A DNA stretch of 64,000 nt. Origin: Viola odorata (taxonomy: Eukaryota > Streptophyta > Magnoliopsida > Malpighiales > Violaceae). This document shows positions 11,686-21,551 of the stretch, in pieces; the stretch's first letter is position 1; each line of letters opens with the position of its first letter. Made by a program: the position numbers and the translations under genes. The stretch spans positions 44,689,475 to 44,753,474 of the forward strand of contig OY829545.1 in NCBI GenBank assembly GCA_963691705.1. Reading direction: 5' to 3'. The notes beneath the pieces are model-generated. The model had not been told where the DNA came from. It searched no databases and saw only the letters and a list, made by a program, of their open reading frames with translations.

Positions 11686-11925
11686 TGGTATCTATCTTTT
11701 AATTTTCAATTTTCTTTGTTAAGAGTGGTTCTCCTTCAATTCTGTTCTATAACCAATCTTCTTGTGTGCTTGTGTTAGTTATTTGTGTGTTGAGTCGATC
11801 TAGGGTTCTAGATCTTATTTTTATGCGTCTTGTTAAATAAATTGTTGTGCAATTTGTGCATCATTAAATTAGTTTGTTTCTTCCACAAAGAATCACAAAA
11901 TACCAAAAAGAGTCTTTTATTTAAT
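11686..11925 (+). mobile_element. Inverted fragment of chromovirus 5' leader
   Basis: This untranslated sequence is the reverse complement of the leader at 21880-21966 (ACAACAATTT, CTTTTTGGTATTTTGTG) and is similar to the leader near 51840-51900 (GATCTAGGGTTTCTAGATC). Its orientation is opposite to every other chromovirus piece in the window, which points to a local inversion. It has no coding content. Confidence 0.7.
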
Positions 11926-13210
11926 ATTCCATTCGAGACATCATAGAAATGACATAGGGACCAGATTCCTCGGATATCCCCTACTTTTCTCTTAAGAGAA
12001 ACCACCCCCCGTTTCCACATATAAGGTAGTCTTGACAGTTCGCCATCCCTACAGGCACGAATGCGGGAGAGCCATACTCAAACTGCTCATGAAGCTAAGA
12101 AAAGACAGATCTAGAGCTAAGGGTCCCTCAGTTTGTCAGGCTCGTGACCCCGCTCTAATCAACTACCCACCCTATCTATTCGAGACCACTTTGACACAGT
12201 CAAGACTAAACAGATGCCTACTTGGTTCATGTAATTTTCCTTCCGTATTCACCACACGAATGGCAGCATTCACATAAGATAATTATCAGTTGATCAAGCC
12301 TCAAATTATATCATGCAAAGATGTAATTAAAACGATGGATAATTGAATATAGCATCAAGAACGTATTAAGCCCATGAAGGCCTCGAATCTGCCCTTGCAA
12401 CCCTTGAATTACCCTTGCTAAGAACTAATGATTTAGCTACTCATACTTGAAGATGAACAAATAATAATTGAAGAAAGCATAATAGATAAGTAAATAGATT
12501 AAGGGAAGAAAACTTTGTTACTAAATTCCGTTTGAAGCCCGGGGGCAAGTTGGAGATGAGCTAACAAGAACTAGAGAGAGAAACTAGAGAGAAGTCTAAA
12601 AACTAGAACTAAATAAATTATACTAAGTGATAAGAAAATGTAAGAAGAGATAAGATGATGTCCTGAACTACTCTTAGATGCCCTTTATATAGTAGAGCTC
12701 TAAGCACAAAATATCTTCAGCCTAAAACTAGGGACAAAATGCATTAATTGAAAGCCTATAAAAATGGATCCATGCTCCTTAAAGCACAAAGCTGAAAAAG
12801 CATAAAGCTGTCTGATTTTTCCAACTTTGGGTAGGTCTGGATTGGGCTCAAGGGCTGACTTGGTCAGGGTGGTAGGTATTTGGTGGTCAGTGTAAACTAC
12901 AGGAACAATGTCAGAGGAGGCACATGGAAGCTCTGGCGATATGACACGTGGAAATGTCATTCTTCGCCCTTCGGGGTCCCGAATGGGGAATCCGATTCGG
13001 GACCTTGAACGCTGCTTTGGACTCGGGACCTCGACTCTGGGTCTTGAAGCTCAAAACTGCACAAAATGCCCCAAAAATGCATCTTTTCGCATAAACTCCC
13101 ATTTTAGGCCCAAATCTGTAAAAGTAATAAAAACAAGGGTAAATCAGCAGAATCATGCCTTAAATGGGTGAGAAAATGGGAAGAAAATCGTGAATAAAAA
13201 TATGCTATCA
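11926..13210 (-). mobile_element. ATHILA-like LTR (long type)
   Basis: On the minus strand this begins TGATAGCATATTTTTATTC at 13210, aligning with the start of the solo LTR at 6890. Blocks near 12040-12200 (GGCACGAATGCGGGAGAGCC, AGCTAAGAAAAGACAG) parallel 5990-6110 in that LTR. Copies of CGGGACCTCGA-type sequence link it to the ATHILA H2 LTRs. At the right it is followed by CTGAT (13211-13215), the reverse complement of ATCAG at 46195-46199 beside the H2 3' LTR. The left end is approximate. I see no gene in this stretch. Confidence 0.65.
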
Positions 13211-13368
13211 CTGATCCACAAGGAACTGAAGTTCGAGGCCCTCATCGAGGAGGCCACACTACAAGAGAAAGAGCCGAGGCTCGTAACGCTGCTCATGGTT
13301 GCGCCTAGCGCACCCGGCACGCACATGGTCGTGCCTAGCGCCTATGAGATTGATGATCGATCTATCTT
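13211..13368 (+). mobile_element. Inverted piece of LTR1 with pol tail
   Basis: The plus strand encodes LIHKELKFEALIEEATL and YEIDDRSIFD, the same LTR-encoded pol tail that is found on the minus strand at 11283-11470. It ends at ATCTT (13364-13368), the reverse complement of the AAGAT duplication beside LTR2. It is therefore an inverted partial duplicate of the 10.5-11.5 kb region. Confidence 0.85.
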
Positions 13369-14116
13369 TGATATGATCCTAGTTGCGTAGGATGCATAAT
13401 GAGTACTTTCTGATCTAGTTCGAAGGATTGGATTTTTGAATGCGGAATAAAATAACTCTCTTGAGTGCTTAACCCTCCTAGCAACCTGTGCTAAGCAACC
13501 TAAGCTAAACAATTGAGGTTCTTGACTCGGATCCCTAACCATGTATTCAACTTGTGAATACCAACCCAGGTGAAATGAAACAATTGGGGTTGAACTCTCG
13601 GTCTTTTACTTGCAAATCGACTTAAGCGTTCGGACTTAAGAAGCAACAAGGTTCACACGTGAACAATTGAGAAAATCCTCTCTGTTTTAATTGATTGAAA
13701 ATAACTTAAAATAATAATGAAGAAGGTGGCTCCTTTAAATAGGAGAAACCCTAAATCCTTACAATGGGAAACCTTCCCTTAATAGAACTCCTAATTAATT
13801 AATTAAAATAAATTCAGACTAATTTAATTAATTAATGAAAATAGCTAAATAAATAATGAAAGGTCCGAAATTGTCTTTCAAAACAGTCACTAAAGTCATT
13901 GATGCTACGGCTTAGAGTCAATGATGCTAGCCTCTACCTCAAGAAAGCCCTTCAAAATAGTCACTAGAGTCATTGACGCTAAAGCTTAGAGTCAATGACG
14001 CTAGCCTCTGCCAATAAGAAGTGCCCAAACCAATGGTTGGCGTCAATGACACCAGTGGCTTAGCGTCGATGACGCTAACCACTATTTCTTCATGATTTAT
14101 GTCTTGGATCGCATCA
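13369..14116 (-). mobile_element. Second LTR2 copy (748 bp), inverted
   Basis: Inverted termini TGATATGATCC and GGATCGCATCA bound exactly 748 bases, the same length as the copy at 10530-11277. The left flank carries the same LTR1 site (ATCTT), but the right flank is TTCCC rather than the expected second duplication. On the minus strand the sequence outside the right end is AAGAAGGGAA, a plausible polypurine tract. This LTR may therefore be the 3' LTR of an LTR2-family element rather than a solo LTR. Confidence 0.85.
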
Positions 14117-14239
14117 TTCCCTTCTTGAATTTTTACCGAGGAGCACGTCTTTTCACTGCTTTTTCTTGAGACTTATAAATTTGAATTTTTCCCGAACCAA
14201 TTATACATCTTTCCAGCATTTCTTCCTAGTATTTTCATC

Positions 14240-14602
14240 ATGGACGGTCTCACCAAGAACTTCCTGATCTCCAAAACTCACACCCTGAAGAACCTCAACG
14301 ATGGTGATGTCGGATTCCTAGAAAATGTGCTGATCAAGACGTCCGAGGACGTTCTGGAGCTTTAAGGGATGCTGACTCCCCTTCGGTCCAGGCTTGGTGT
14401 GGCTTCTCTGGAGGATTTCAGTCCTCTGGAGAACGTGTCAAAGTTGGCTGCTGCTGTCTCCCGCATCAAGGTGGTTGACATTTCGGTTGACTGCCACATC
14501 AGCCCAACTAAAAATGAGTCAGTCTTTGGTTGGACACTAGTAACGGTTATCCTCGCGAACCGTTCTGCTTTAATTTCGCGCCGCCTTTTCAGTATCAATT
14601 GA
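14240..14602 (+). pseudogene. Antisense open frame 1 (one in-frame stop)
   Basis: An ATG at 14240 opens a frame of 42 codons to TAA at 14366. The same frame then continues from ATG 14369 to 14602. The product (MDGLTKNFLISKTH..., then DISVDCHISPTKNE) has balanced amino-acid use and is not recognised. Upstream, CTTATAAATT near 14170 and a pyrimidine-rich leader resemble a promoter and 5' UTR. It is antisense to the element that contains it. It could be a captured gene piece or an extra antisense ORF as described for some plant Ty3/gypsy elements. Confidence 0.4.
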
Positions 14603-14827
14603 TTGGGCGGTTTTTCGGTGCTCATCGATCAGGGATAAACTCCAATCGGCGTAATCACAGGATCCGATTCTGCGATTCAAATTATTTCCAGAACGTATCA
14701 ATTCTCTCAAAGGTTGTGCGAGAAGATGGAAAAGCTCCTCTTCCTCGACTATTTAATGGGATTTTTTCTCCCTTTTTCTGTTCATCTTCTTCTTCATATT
14801 TTCCTACTAAAACCATTTGGGCTTTCA

Positions 14828-15252
14828 TGGCCGATTCATACTCCTTAGACCTTGCTGAACGCGGTTCTCCCCCAACTCCTCCAACCTCACCGGATTCTGA
14901 TAATCCTCCTTTACCCTCATGCCTGAAGAGGCGACTTCCTCGCCGTAAAATTCGTAAGAGGTCGAAGAGGGAGAAGACTTTGAAGACGATCAACCCGTCT
15001 CCTCACTTTCATATCCCACCTGTTCAAAAAGGTGACGCATTGTTTCCCCATATCGATCGTTTCATGGAAAGGAGTTCTGCCAGCGATATCGGTGTTGATG
15101 CTGCGGCTTCCGCCTCTAAAGGGGAATTAAGCTCGTTAAAGCTGGGTCAAGAGAGGAACGCTGCGGAACCTTTCCCGCCTGTTGATGAGGAGTTTCCTCC
15201 TTCGGATGGGGAATACTGCTACTGGTCTTCCTATTGGCCTGACGATGATTAA
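14828..15252 (+). CDS. Antisense open frame 2, 141-aa proline-rich acidic-tailed protein
   Basis: The best start is the ATG at 14828 (CTTTCATGGCC), giving 141 residues. An upstream in-frame extension to 14530 looks untranslated. The N-terminal part is rich in serine and proline (SPPTPPTSPDSD). A strongly basic segment follows (KRRLPRRKIRKRSKREK, about residues 38-54), then an acidic, aromatic C-terminus (EYCYWSSYWPDDD). CTATTTAATGG near 14750 could be a TATA box, and AATAAA lies at 15293. The basic patch could be a nuclear localisation signal. The protein is not recognised; the frame lies antisense within a Tat-like element. Confidence 0.45.
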
Positions 15253-15587
15253 TTCAGCGCGCTGCGCTCTCTTATAGATGTCGTATGGCCTAAATAAAAT
15301 GACGTCTTTCACTTTTTTCCTTTCTTAGTTGCCTTTTCGCGTTAACTCCCTGAATGTTGGTTAGTTGTCGCAGTTCCCGCTTGATGTAACCGCTTTTCAG
15401 TTTTCGGTCAGTAACTGTCTCCTTTTGAAGATATAAATGCTTAGTCATAAATATCCGTCTGAGGTCTCATAAGGAAGGTTAGAGGATGAAGGTCGTGCGG
15501 GCTCCGAATCAGAAGCCATGATCGTTCCGATCTTCCTGTAAAGGCGGAGCTTGGCTATTAAGGATGCTCACTTAATAAACCAAAGCT
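15253..15587. other. Non-coding interior of Tat-like fragment
   Basis: Apart from the AATAAA near 15293 that may end the antisense transcript, I see only a further ATATAAATG box near 15431 and no supported gene. Confidence 0.4.
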
Positions 15588-15605
15588 CTCAATGAAAGCA
15601 CCAAT
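15588..15605 (-). other. Primer-binding site of Tat-like element
   Basis: The minus strand reads TGGTGCTTTCATTGAGAG directly next to the LTR at 15607, the position and TGG start expected for a primer-binding site. It fixes the element as minus-strand with its 5' LTR on the right. Confidence 0.65.
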
Positions 15606-15606
15606 T

Positions 15607-16143
15607 TGATAAGATTCAGATTTCTGGAAGATCGGGACGAGGACGGTGGTAGCTCGAGGTACTGAAGCTGACATAGGGGGTACCTGCAAAGCGCCGGAGG
15701 GGGGGCTCCGGCGTAGACACTCCGATGCTTAAGTCAGTAAGGCAGTTCAAAAAAGGCAGAGGTTCCAGTAGCAATCTTAGGCTTACCTTGTGTTTCAAAT
15801 GGTGGGGTATTTATAGGCTAGGCTGAAGGCGCTATCTGGGGAAAATAACGTCTCCAGCGACATCGAGGACGATATCTCCGGGTGGCGTCAGGGGCGATAT
15901 CTTCGAGTGACGTCAGGAGCGGTAGCCTTGAATGACATCATGACTGTCCTGGGATAGGATAACGCCGTGCATGTGGATAGGTGACGCGTGAGAACCCCCT
16001 GCTGATGTCGACCATCCTAGGGTTCCTTGCCGGCTAAGGGGCGTCACCCTTCCGCGGCTGACCCCTAGCAGACGCGGTAGGGTTTCGGCCTTTAGACTGG
16101 TACGAGGACGACAATACCCTTGGGGTTGCCTTAATTGTTATCA
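15607..16143 (-). mobile_element. 5' LTR of Tat-like element (TGATAA family)
   Basis: It starts TGATAAGATTC and ends AATTGTTATCA (537 bases), the same ends as the solo LTR at 4027-4315. It contains a cluster of GATATCTTCGAGTGACGTCAG-like repeats (15840-15960) and a GCGCCGGAGG/CTCCGGCG inverted block near 15690-15715. Confidence 0.8.
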
Positions 16144-17118
16144 ACTAGGAACAAAACGTCGCTTCATCAGTGTTTTCATCTCTTCCCAACTTCGAACCGG
16201 TCCAGCCTCAAGCCTTATCCGATCACTATTGACCTGATCCCACCAATGAACCGCATAATCCTTAAATTCCACTGCTGCCAGCTTGACCTTCTTATCCTTA
16301 GAGTAGTTGTGACAAAGAAAAATTGACTCGATTTTTCTCTCTCACGCAAAGTAAGCATCAGGATCATCCTTTCCCTCAAAAGGTGGAATTTTCATCTTAA
16401 TACTCCCGAGATTGTAGTCAACTCTCTCTTCAACCCTAGGTTGCCGCTCATATGCTTAGTCACGCCTATCATCATACTCAAACTCACGCTCCTCATACCA
16501 CGACGCATGATGCCCTCGACGTTCAACCCGTGCGGCATGCACATAGGCCTCACGTCTAGGTGTAATTGGCACATTCTCGCCGCCTTCAATAGGGCCACTC
16601 ACAAACCTTGATCCATCTTCTCCCCCGCCAACATATCCCTTGGGTAATCCTCCAAATAAACCCTTTCCTTCTTCTCCCTTCGGTAGATAACCATCATATA
16701 AATGTTTCGCGTTTCCTGGATTGAGAACTTGGGAAAAACTGGGAATGTTTGTTCCTTCTCTCGAGGACAACTTATCAACCTTGCTCATGGTCTCCTTATT
16801 GGAAAACTCCATCTGCTCAAGCCTCACTAAAATCTTTTGTAACATCTCGGCAAGCCCGGGGCTTACCGCTCCATCTACACCTTTCTCGCCCTCCGTTTAC
16901 ATTCCTGAAACTCACAACAAGCAAATAGAAAACGTAAAATTGCACTAAACTTAGCACTCCCTCACATTTCTCTCGTGTTTAACGCTCTATTAATCTCACA
17001 AAATTTCTCACACTTCCCAATAATTGTTCATGTGCAAACGTCAATGACCCAAGAATTTCAAAGGAAAGCTTCCACAGAGACACACAAAGACAACTAGCTA
17101 CGAAAGGAATTTAGATGC
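16144..17118 (-). pseudogene. Chromovirus gag, N-terminal half, interrupted
   Basis: Frames at 16456-16845 and 16392-16598 encode the gag N-terminus (MLQKILVRLEQMEFSNKE, GLFGGLPKGYVGGGEDG), close to the gag of element A at 50122-51069 (MQQVLARLDKMEFDNKE, same GLPKGYVGGG). Upstream leader sequence runs to 17118, where the gag-only element inserted at GATGC; the leader resumes at 21552. On the left, gag is cut by the TGATAA-family LTR at 16143. Stops and shifts break the frame. Confidence 0.85.
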
Positions 17119-18046
17119 TGATATGATCCGGCCTAGTGTAAGTAAGCCGAATGATATATGGAGCTTGAGGAGGATCTAGCCGATGGAGTTATCAACAAGA
17201 CTTGAAAGAAAGACATGAAGTTCACACACAAAGACACGGATTTGCAGCGGAATATAGATTAGAAAAGAAAGGAACGATGTACCCGGAATGTTGATTATTG
17301 TTAGATGGACGGAGTGGAAGCCATGAACAAATGCCCAACTTGTATAAGCTCAAACCAATTCAGCAACAAAGCATCAATATATATATTTGCGTCACCCAAA
17401 CGGTTACAAATTCGATTACAAATGAATTCCCGGAGGAAGATCGGGAGGAGTGTTCTCTACTCAAGCGATCTTTCTCCAAGAAGGATTGAAGAGTCTAAGG
17501 CCTAGGTGATAATGGAAGGAGTGCTCTCAACTTTACAATTATCACTCAAGTCTAAACTGACTAAGAAAATGAAACAAAGTGCTATTTATACAAGTAGGCA
17601 AAATGGGCTTGGAAACCCCAAATTCGGCACCAGAAAAGACGTTGACGTGATTCACGTTAAGGGCTAAACGTGAATCACGTTAGCCAAAAATGCCTAACCG
17701 TGATCACGGTTAGTCCTTACCGTGATCACGGTAAGGATTCCACAAAACGCAAATAACATCCGAAGGTAGCGTGATTCACGGTTAAGGACGAACCGTGATC
17801 ACGTTACCCAAAACTCTCCTGGCGTGATTCACGGTTAGGACGAACCGTGATCACGGTAAGGACTCTTCTTTGGTCCGATGGAAAATCACATAGGCTGGCT
17901 TTTCCTGGACTTGGGCGGGTCCTTTCTCTCTCATTTTGTCCTCAAACAATATGGACAATCCTCTTGCTTGGCTTTGCGTGATCGGATCTTGAGGTGACAT
18001 GCCTAGAAGGTCAAATTTGGTCTTTGAGGGGTCCGGGATCATATCA
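17119..18046 (-). repeat. 3' LTR of gag-only element
   Basis: This 928-base LTR has a minus-strand TATA box (TATAAATA) at 17584-17591. The gag-pol-tail frame continues into it and stops at 17851, within a palindrome cluster (17640-17866). Confidence 0.93.
17640..17866. repeat. CGTGATCACG palindrome array in LTR
   Basis: About eight copies of a palindromic or near-palindromic motif occur in 227 bases: perfect CCGTGATCACGG three times and CGTGATTCACG or CGTGAATCACG variants otherwise, several extended to longer inverted pairs such as TTACCGTGATCACGGTAA. The TGA stop codon of the gag frame (minus strand) lies in the rightmost copy. The same array occurs in the 5' LTR at 21145-21371. It sits downstream of the coding end and upstream of the TATA box on the minus strand, in U3, where enhancer motifs would lie. 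Confidence 0.85.
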
Positions 18047-19605
18047 ACTCCTTCCCCTTCGAAAGGATTCGTCCTCAAATCCATTTCTGGAGGGATTTCT
18101 TCATTGGTACCCTTCTGTTTGGCTTGAAAACTCATGCCCTTCCTCATAATCAAACTCATATGGGCTGCCGGAATCACTTCTTCTTCACTACTCTCAGTAC
18201 CTTCTCTTTTCAACTCGTGATCTTCCTCCATTTCCTTCTCACTTTCGGTTTCATAGTTGCCTCCACGGATGACAACTACTCGTCTGTTGGGACACTCGGA
18301 GGAAATGTGGCCTCTCCCTTGGCATCGATAACACTGAATGTTCGATGCAAATTTCTTGGGTGGAGTTGGGGTTGGTTGGTCTTTAGAGCTGGATTTCCAT
18401 GGTATTTTTGGAGCGGAAGAGTAGGTTTGGGTGGTGTTTTGGCTGGGGTCAGGTTCCTTCTTTGTGGCCTCGTATGCCTCCACTTTGAGGGCATAATGAA
18501 GCATAGGTTCCAAGTGATCAAGCTCCTTCAACTCAAGTTTGTACCGAATCCGCTCATTGAGGCCATTGAGGAATCGGGACATAGTGACTTCTTCACTCTC
18601 ATCGGTCTCGGTCTTGATAAGGAGTTCCTCCAAATCATTAAAATATTCACCCACTGATTTGGAACCTTGCTTGAGACCTTGTAACTTGTTTTGTATGTCC
18701 CGTTTATGGTTAGCGGGTACAAACCTTGCTCTCATTACCCGCTTCATCTCTTCCCAATCCCGGATGGCATCCTCTTCCCCTCTCTTCTTACACACTTTAT
18801 CCCACCAGCTGACTGCATAATCATCAAACTCCATGGCAGCTAGCTTGACTTTCTTCTCATCCGAATACCGGTGGCAATTAAAAATACGTTGAATCTTTCC
18901 TTCCCATTTGAGGTACTCCGAAGGATCGGTAGTGCCTCTAAAGGTAGGAATTTGCACTTTAATACCACTCAACTTGTCATCAATCTTCTGTTCGTGTGTC
19001 GTCTCAAAATGCCTTCCAAACTGAAATGTGGAATTTCGTTGTCGCCTACCCCTATTGGACTGTGGAGGCTCTTCAAACTCTTCACCATCACTCTCACAAG
19101 GATCTTCATAATATCCATGTGTGTTAAGAGGCGTGGTCTTAGCATGATAATGAGGAAGTCGGGGCTGACTACTTGAGGCATTGAGATCCCTTCGGTCAAG
19201 ATTGACATTGTCATACCTCTTTCGGATGGTCTTCATTTGTTCTTCAGATATGGCCACCTTAAGAGGGGATGGGACTGGTTTTCGATTCTCCGTGGTGAGG
19301 CAACTAGGGAAGCCACGGCTGGCCACCCTTTTGAACTTGGCCTTTAAAGGATCATGCACTTCATCACTGTCAAGGTGACCCTCTTCTTCGGTCTCACAAA
19401 CAACATGCTCCTCTTGGGAACCCTTAGGAGGCTTAGGAGGAAGCTCCCTTGGGGTTACTGGGGACTTGATACTCCCCTCTAACAAGGTGAGACGTGCCTC
19501 GGTGCGATCAGCAGTCGCCTTCAAAGAGGCCAAGGCAGCAAGGACTTGCTCTAGTGCCTCGACACTTCTACTACTACTAGAACGAGGTCTACTTTGGTTA
19601 GACAT
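17851..19605 (-). CDS. Gag polyprotein fused to pol C-terminal tail (584 aa)
   Basis: The start is the ATG at 19605 (MSNQSRPRSSSSRSVEAL), preferred over an upstream ATG at 19695 because related gags start with a similar short serine-rich segment before a coiled coil (residues about 15-50). The central retrotransposon gag domain (IPTFRGTTDPSEYLKWEGK, about residues 220-390) is followed by a CCHC zinc knuckle CYRCQGRGHISSEC near residue 425. The final 65 or so residues (DPITQSQARGLSILFEDKM) are the pol tail, which other chromovirus-like elements here encode after integrase. Protease to integrase is cleanly absent. The frame is open throughout and ends in the 3' LTR. The product would form virus-like particles and bind the element's RNA; enzymes would come from another element. 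Confidence 0.88.
   Translation of the reverse strand: MSNQSRPRSSSSRSVEALEQVLAALASLKATADRTEARLTLLEGSIKSPVTPRELPPKPPKGSQEEHVVCETEEEGHLDSDEVHDPLKAKFKRVASRGFPSCLTTENRKPVPSPLKVAISEEQMKTIRKRYDNVNLDRRDLNASSSQPRLPHYHAKTTPLNTHGYYEDPCESDGEEFEEPPQSNRGRRQRNSTFQFGRHFETTHEQKIDDKLSGIKVQIPTFRGTTDPSEYLKWEGKIQRIFNCHRYSDEKKVKLAAMEFDDYAVSWWDKVCKKRGEEDAIRDWEEMKRVMRARFVPANHKRDIQNKLQGLKQGSKSVGEYFNDLEELLIKTETDESEEVTMSRFLNGLNERIRYKLELKELDHLEPMLHYALKVEAYEATKKEPDPSQNTTQTYSSAPKIPWKSSSKDQPTPTPPKKFASNIQCYRCQGRGHISSECPNRRVVVIRGGNYETESEKEMEEDHELKREGTESSEEEVIPAAHMSLIMRKGMSFQAKQKGTNEEIPPEMDLRTNPFEGEGVDMIPDPSKTKFDLLGMSPQDPITQSQARGLSILFEDKMREKGPAQVQEKPAYVIFHRTKEESLP
18047..18061 (-). other. Polypurine tract of gag-only element
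   Basis: The minus strand reads CGAAGGGGAAGGAGT immediately before the 3' LTR, the expected start of plus-strand DNA synthesis. It lies within the open frame of gag. Confidence 0.8.
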
Positions 19606-20603
19606 TGTGTCAAGATCAGTACCTGCACACTCAACAAACGTTAGTAGAAAAAGCTCTCCCTCACGTGTTTGAACACTCGTAAAAGATGGCCTCACAAACG
19701 CTCAACAACTCCTTACACAATCATGTTCACCACACAACTTCTTGTCGTAAATAATCTTGTGGTTCAAGTCAAGCATTTGTTCACAACTAGCTTTACCAAT
19801 AATCAAACGAGTAGTACAAGAGTAGGAGAGACTCAACAAAGAACTCAAAGAAACTGCAGCGATTCAAGGAAAAGTGGCAGACAATTTTCAGAATTTCAAG
19901 AACGTTGGAAATCTCGATTCTTTGGAGAAAATTTGAAATCTCGTTGGGAGGGAAGGAGGTTGGAAAATATGACTCACAAGAGTAAAAGACTCAAGGCAAA
20001 GTCAAGGACTGAATGAAAAGGACTTTTCCCCTTTTTCTTTTTTTTTTTTTCTTTTTAAAGGGTTTAGGACTTAAGTTTAAGACTTAAGTCCTAAACTTGG
20101 AAAGGAGTAAAAGACTGCTGGACTTAAAGAAAGGAAATGGACGTGGGAGTATGGAGGAAAGGATGGCACAAGTGGTTAAGAATGTTCTTTTGGTAAAGAA
20201 GGAATGTTTGCTACTTTTGAAAAGTCTCTTTCACTTAGTCTTGGTGTTAGGTATTGTGTTCCCTCTTTGCATTTAATGCAAAGGAGGGCTAAGAGGACTT
20301 GATGGCCGGCTATGCCTTGGCCAAGGAGACTTTGTTGGCTAAGTTGGTGAGTGGAAATAATATTTTAGAGGGAAACACTAGGCTTTAGCCTCTTGAATAA
20401 TTTTTTAGATCAAAATTTTCCTTTTCACACCAAATTGCAAGAACACCAAGAACACACTTTTCAGATTTTAATCTTTTGATCTAGCACAAGTTGGCACAAA
20501 TACCACCTGAACTAGGCAGCAAAGTCAGACACTTTTGACCGCAAGAAACTAAGAAGGAATGAGATTAATAAGACACGAAGAACACCAAGTAAACTCCAAG
20601 GCG
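19606..20603 (-). other. Untranslated leader of gag-only element
   Basis: About 1 kb lies between the primer-binding site and the gag start. It contains a T-rich tract near 20035-20055 and several short plus-strand frames that look accidental. No gene is supported. Confidence 0.6.
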
Positions 20604-20621
20604 CCAAAAGCTCCGCTACCA
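20604..20621 (-). other. Primer-binding site of gag-only element
   Basis: The minus strand reads TGGTAGCGGAGCTTTTGG two bases inside the 5' LTR. It resembles the initiator-methionine tRNA site TGGTATCAGAGC with substitutions, and it matches the site of element A at 51998-52014 (TGGTTGCGGAGC). Confidence 0.75.
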
Positions 20622-20623
20622 CT

Positions 20624-21551
20624 TGATATGATCCGGCCTAGTGTAAGTAAGCCGAATGATATATGGAGCTTGAGGAGGATCTAGCCGATGGAGTTATCAA
20701 CAAGACTTGAAATAATGACACGAAGTTCACACACAAAGACACGGATTTGCAGCGGAATATAGATTAGAAAAGAAAGGAACGATGTACCCGGAATGTTGAT
20801 TGTTGTTAGATGGACGGATTGGAAGCCATGAACAAATGCCCAACTTGTATAAGCTCAAACCAATTCAGCAACAAAGCATCAATATATATATTTGCGTCAC
20901 CCAAACGGTTACAAATTCGATTACAAATGAATTCCCGGAGGAAGATCGGGAGGAGTGTTCTCTACTCAAGCGATCTTTCTCCAAGAAGGATTGAAGAGTC
21001 TAAGGCCTAGGTGATAATGGAAGGAGTGCTCTCAACTTTACAATTATCACTCAAGTCTAAACTGACTAAGAAAATGAAACAAAGTGCTATTTATACAAGT
21101 AGGCAAAATGGGCTTGGAAACCCCAAATTCGGCACCAGAAAAGACGTTGACGTGATTCACGTTAAGGGCTAAACGTGAATCACGTTAGCCAAAAATGCCT
21201 AACCGTGATCACGGTTAGTCCTTACCGTGATCACGGTAAGGATTCCACAAAACGCAAATAACATCCGAAGGTAGCGTGATTCACGGTTAAGGACGAACCG
21301 TGATCACGTTACCCAAAACTCTCCTGGCGTGATTCACGGTTAGGACGAACCGTGATCACGGTAAGGACTCTTCTTTGGTCCGATGGAAAATCACATAGGC
21401 TGGCTTTTCCTGGACTTGGGCGGGTCCTTTCTCTCTCATTTTGTCCTCAAACAATATGGACAATCCTCTTGCTTGGCTTTGCGTGATCGGATCTTGAGGT
21501 GACATGCCTAGAAGGTCAAATTTGGTCTTTGAGGGGTCCGGGATCATATCA
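20624..21551 (-). repeat. 5' LTR of gag-only element
   Basis: This 928-base LTR is nearly identical to the one at 17119-18046; visible differences include GACACGAAG for GACATGAAG and GGATTGG for GGAGTGG. A minus-strand TATA box lies at 21088-21095 and the palindrome array at 21145-21371. Because the LTR overlaps the end of the gag frame, a 63-codon open piece of pol tail is present here too (21356-21547) without its own start. Confidence 0.93.

Larger units (their letters stand above)
14117..16143 (-). mobile_element. Fragment of Tat-like element with 5' LTR (TGATAA family)
   Basis: The right end is an LTR (15607-16143) with a primer-binding site just inside it, so the element reads to the left on the minus strand. 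The internal part (14117-15606) carries no recognisable gag or pol on the minus strand but has two open frames on the plus strand. The boundary between this element and the possible internal remnant of the LTR2 family near 14117 cannot be fixed. The right LTR abuts a chromovirus gag, and no matching target duplication is visible (CAATT inside, ACTAG outside). Confidence 0.6.
17119..21551 (-). mobile_element. Complete gag-only LTR retrotransposon (TR-GAG type)
   Basis: Two 928-base LTRs (17119-18046 and 20624-21551) with 11-base inverted termini TGATATGATCC/GGATCATATCA flank a 2.6 kb interior. GATGC occurs at 17114-17118 and again at 21552-21556, a perfect target duplication. A primer-binding site lies inside the right LTR and a purine tract inside the left one, so the element is minus-strand. 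The interior has one long open frame for gag fused to a pol tail, with no protease, RT, RNase H or integrase. By eye the LTRs differ at only about five positions, so the insertion is young. It must rely on enzymes supplied in trans, possibly by an element like B, whose pol tail is similar. Confidence 0.93.
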
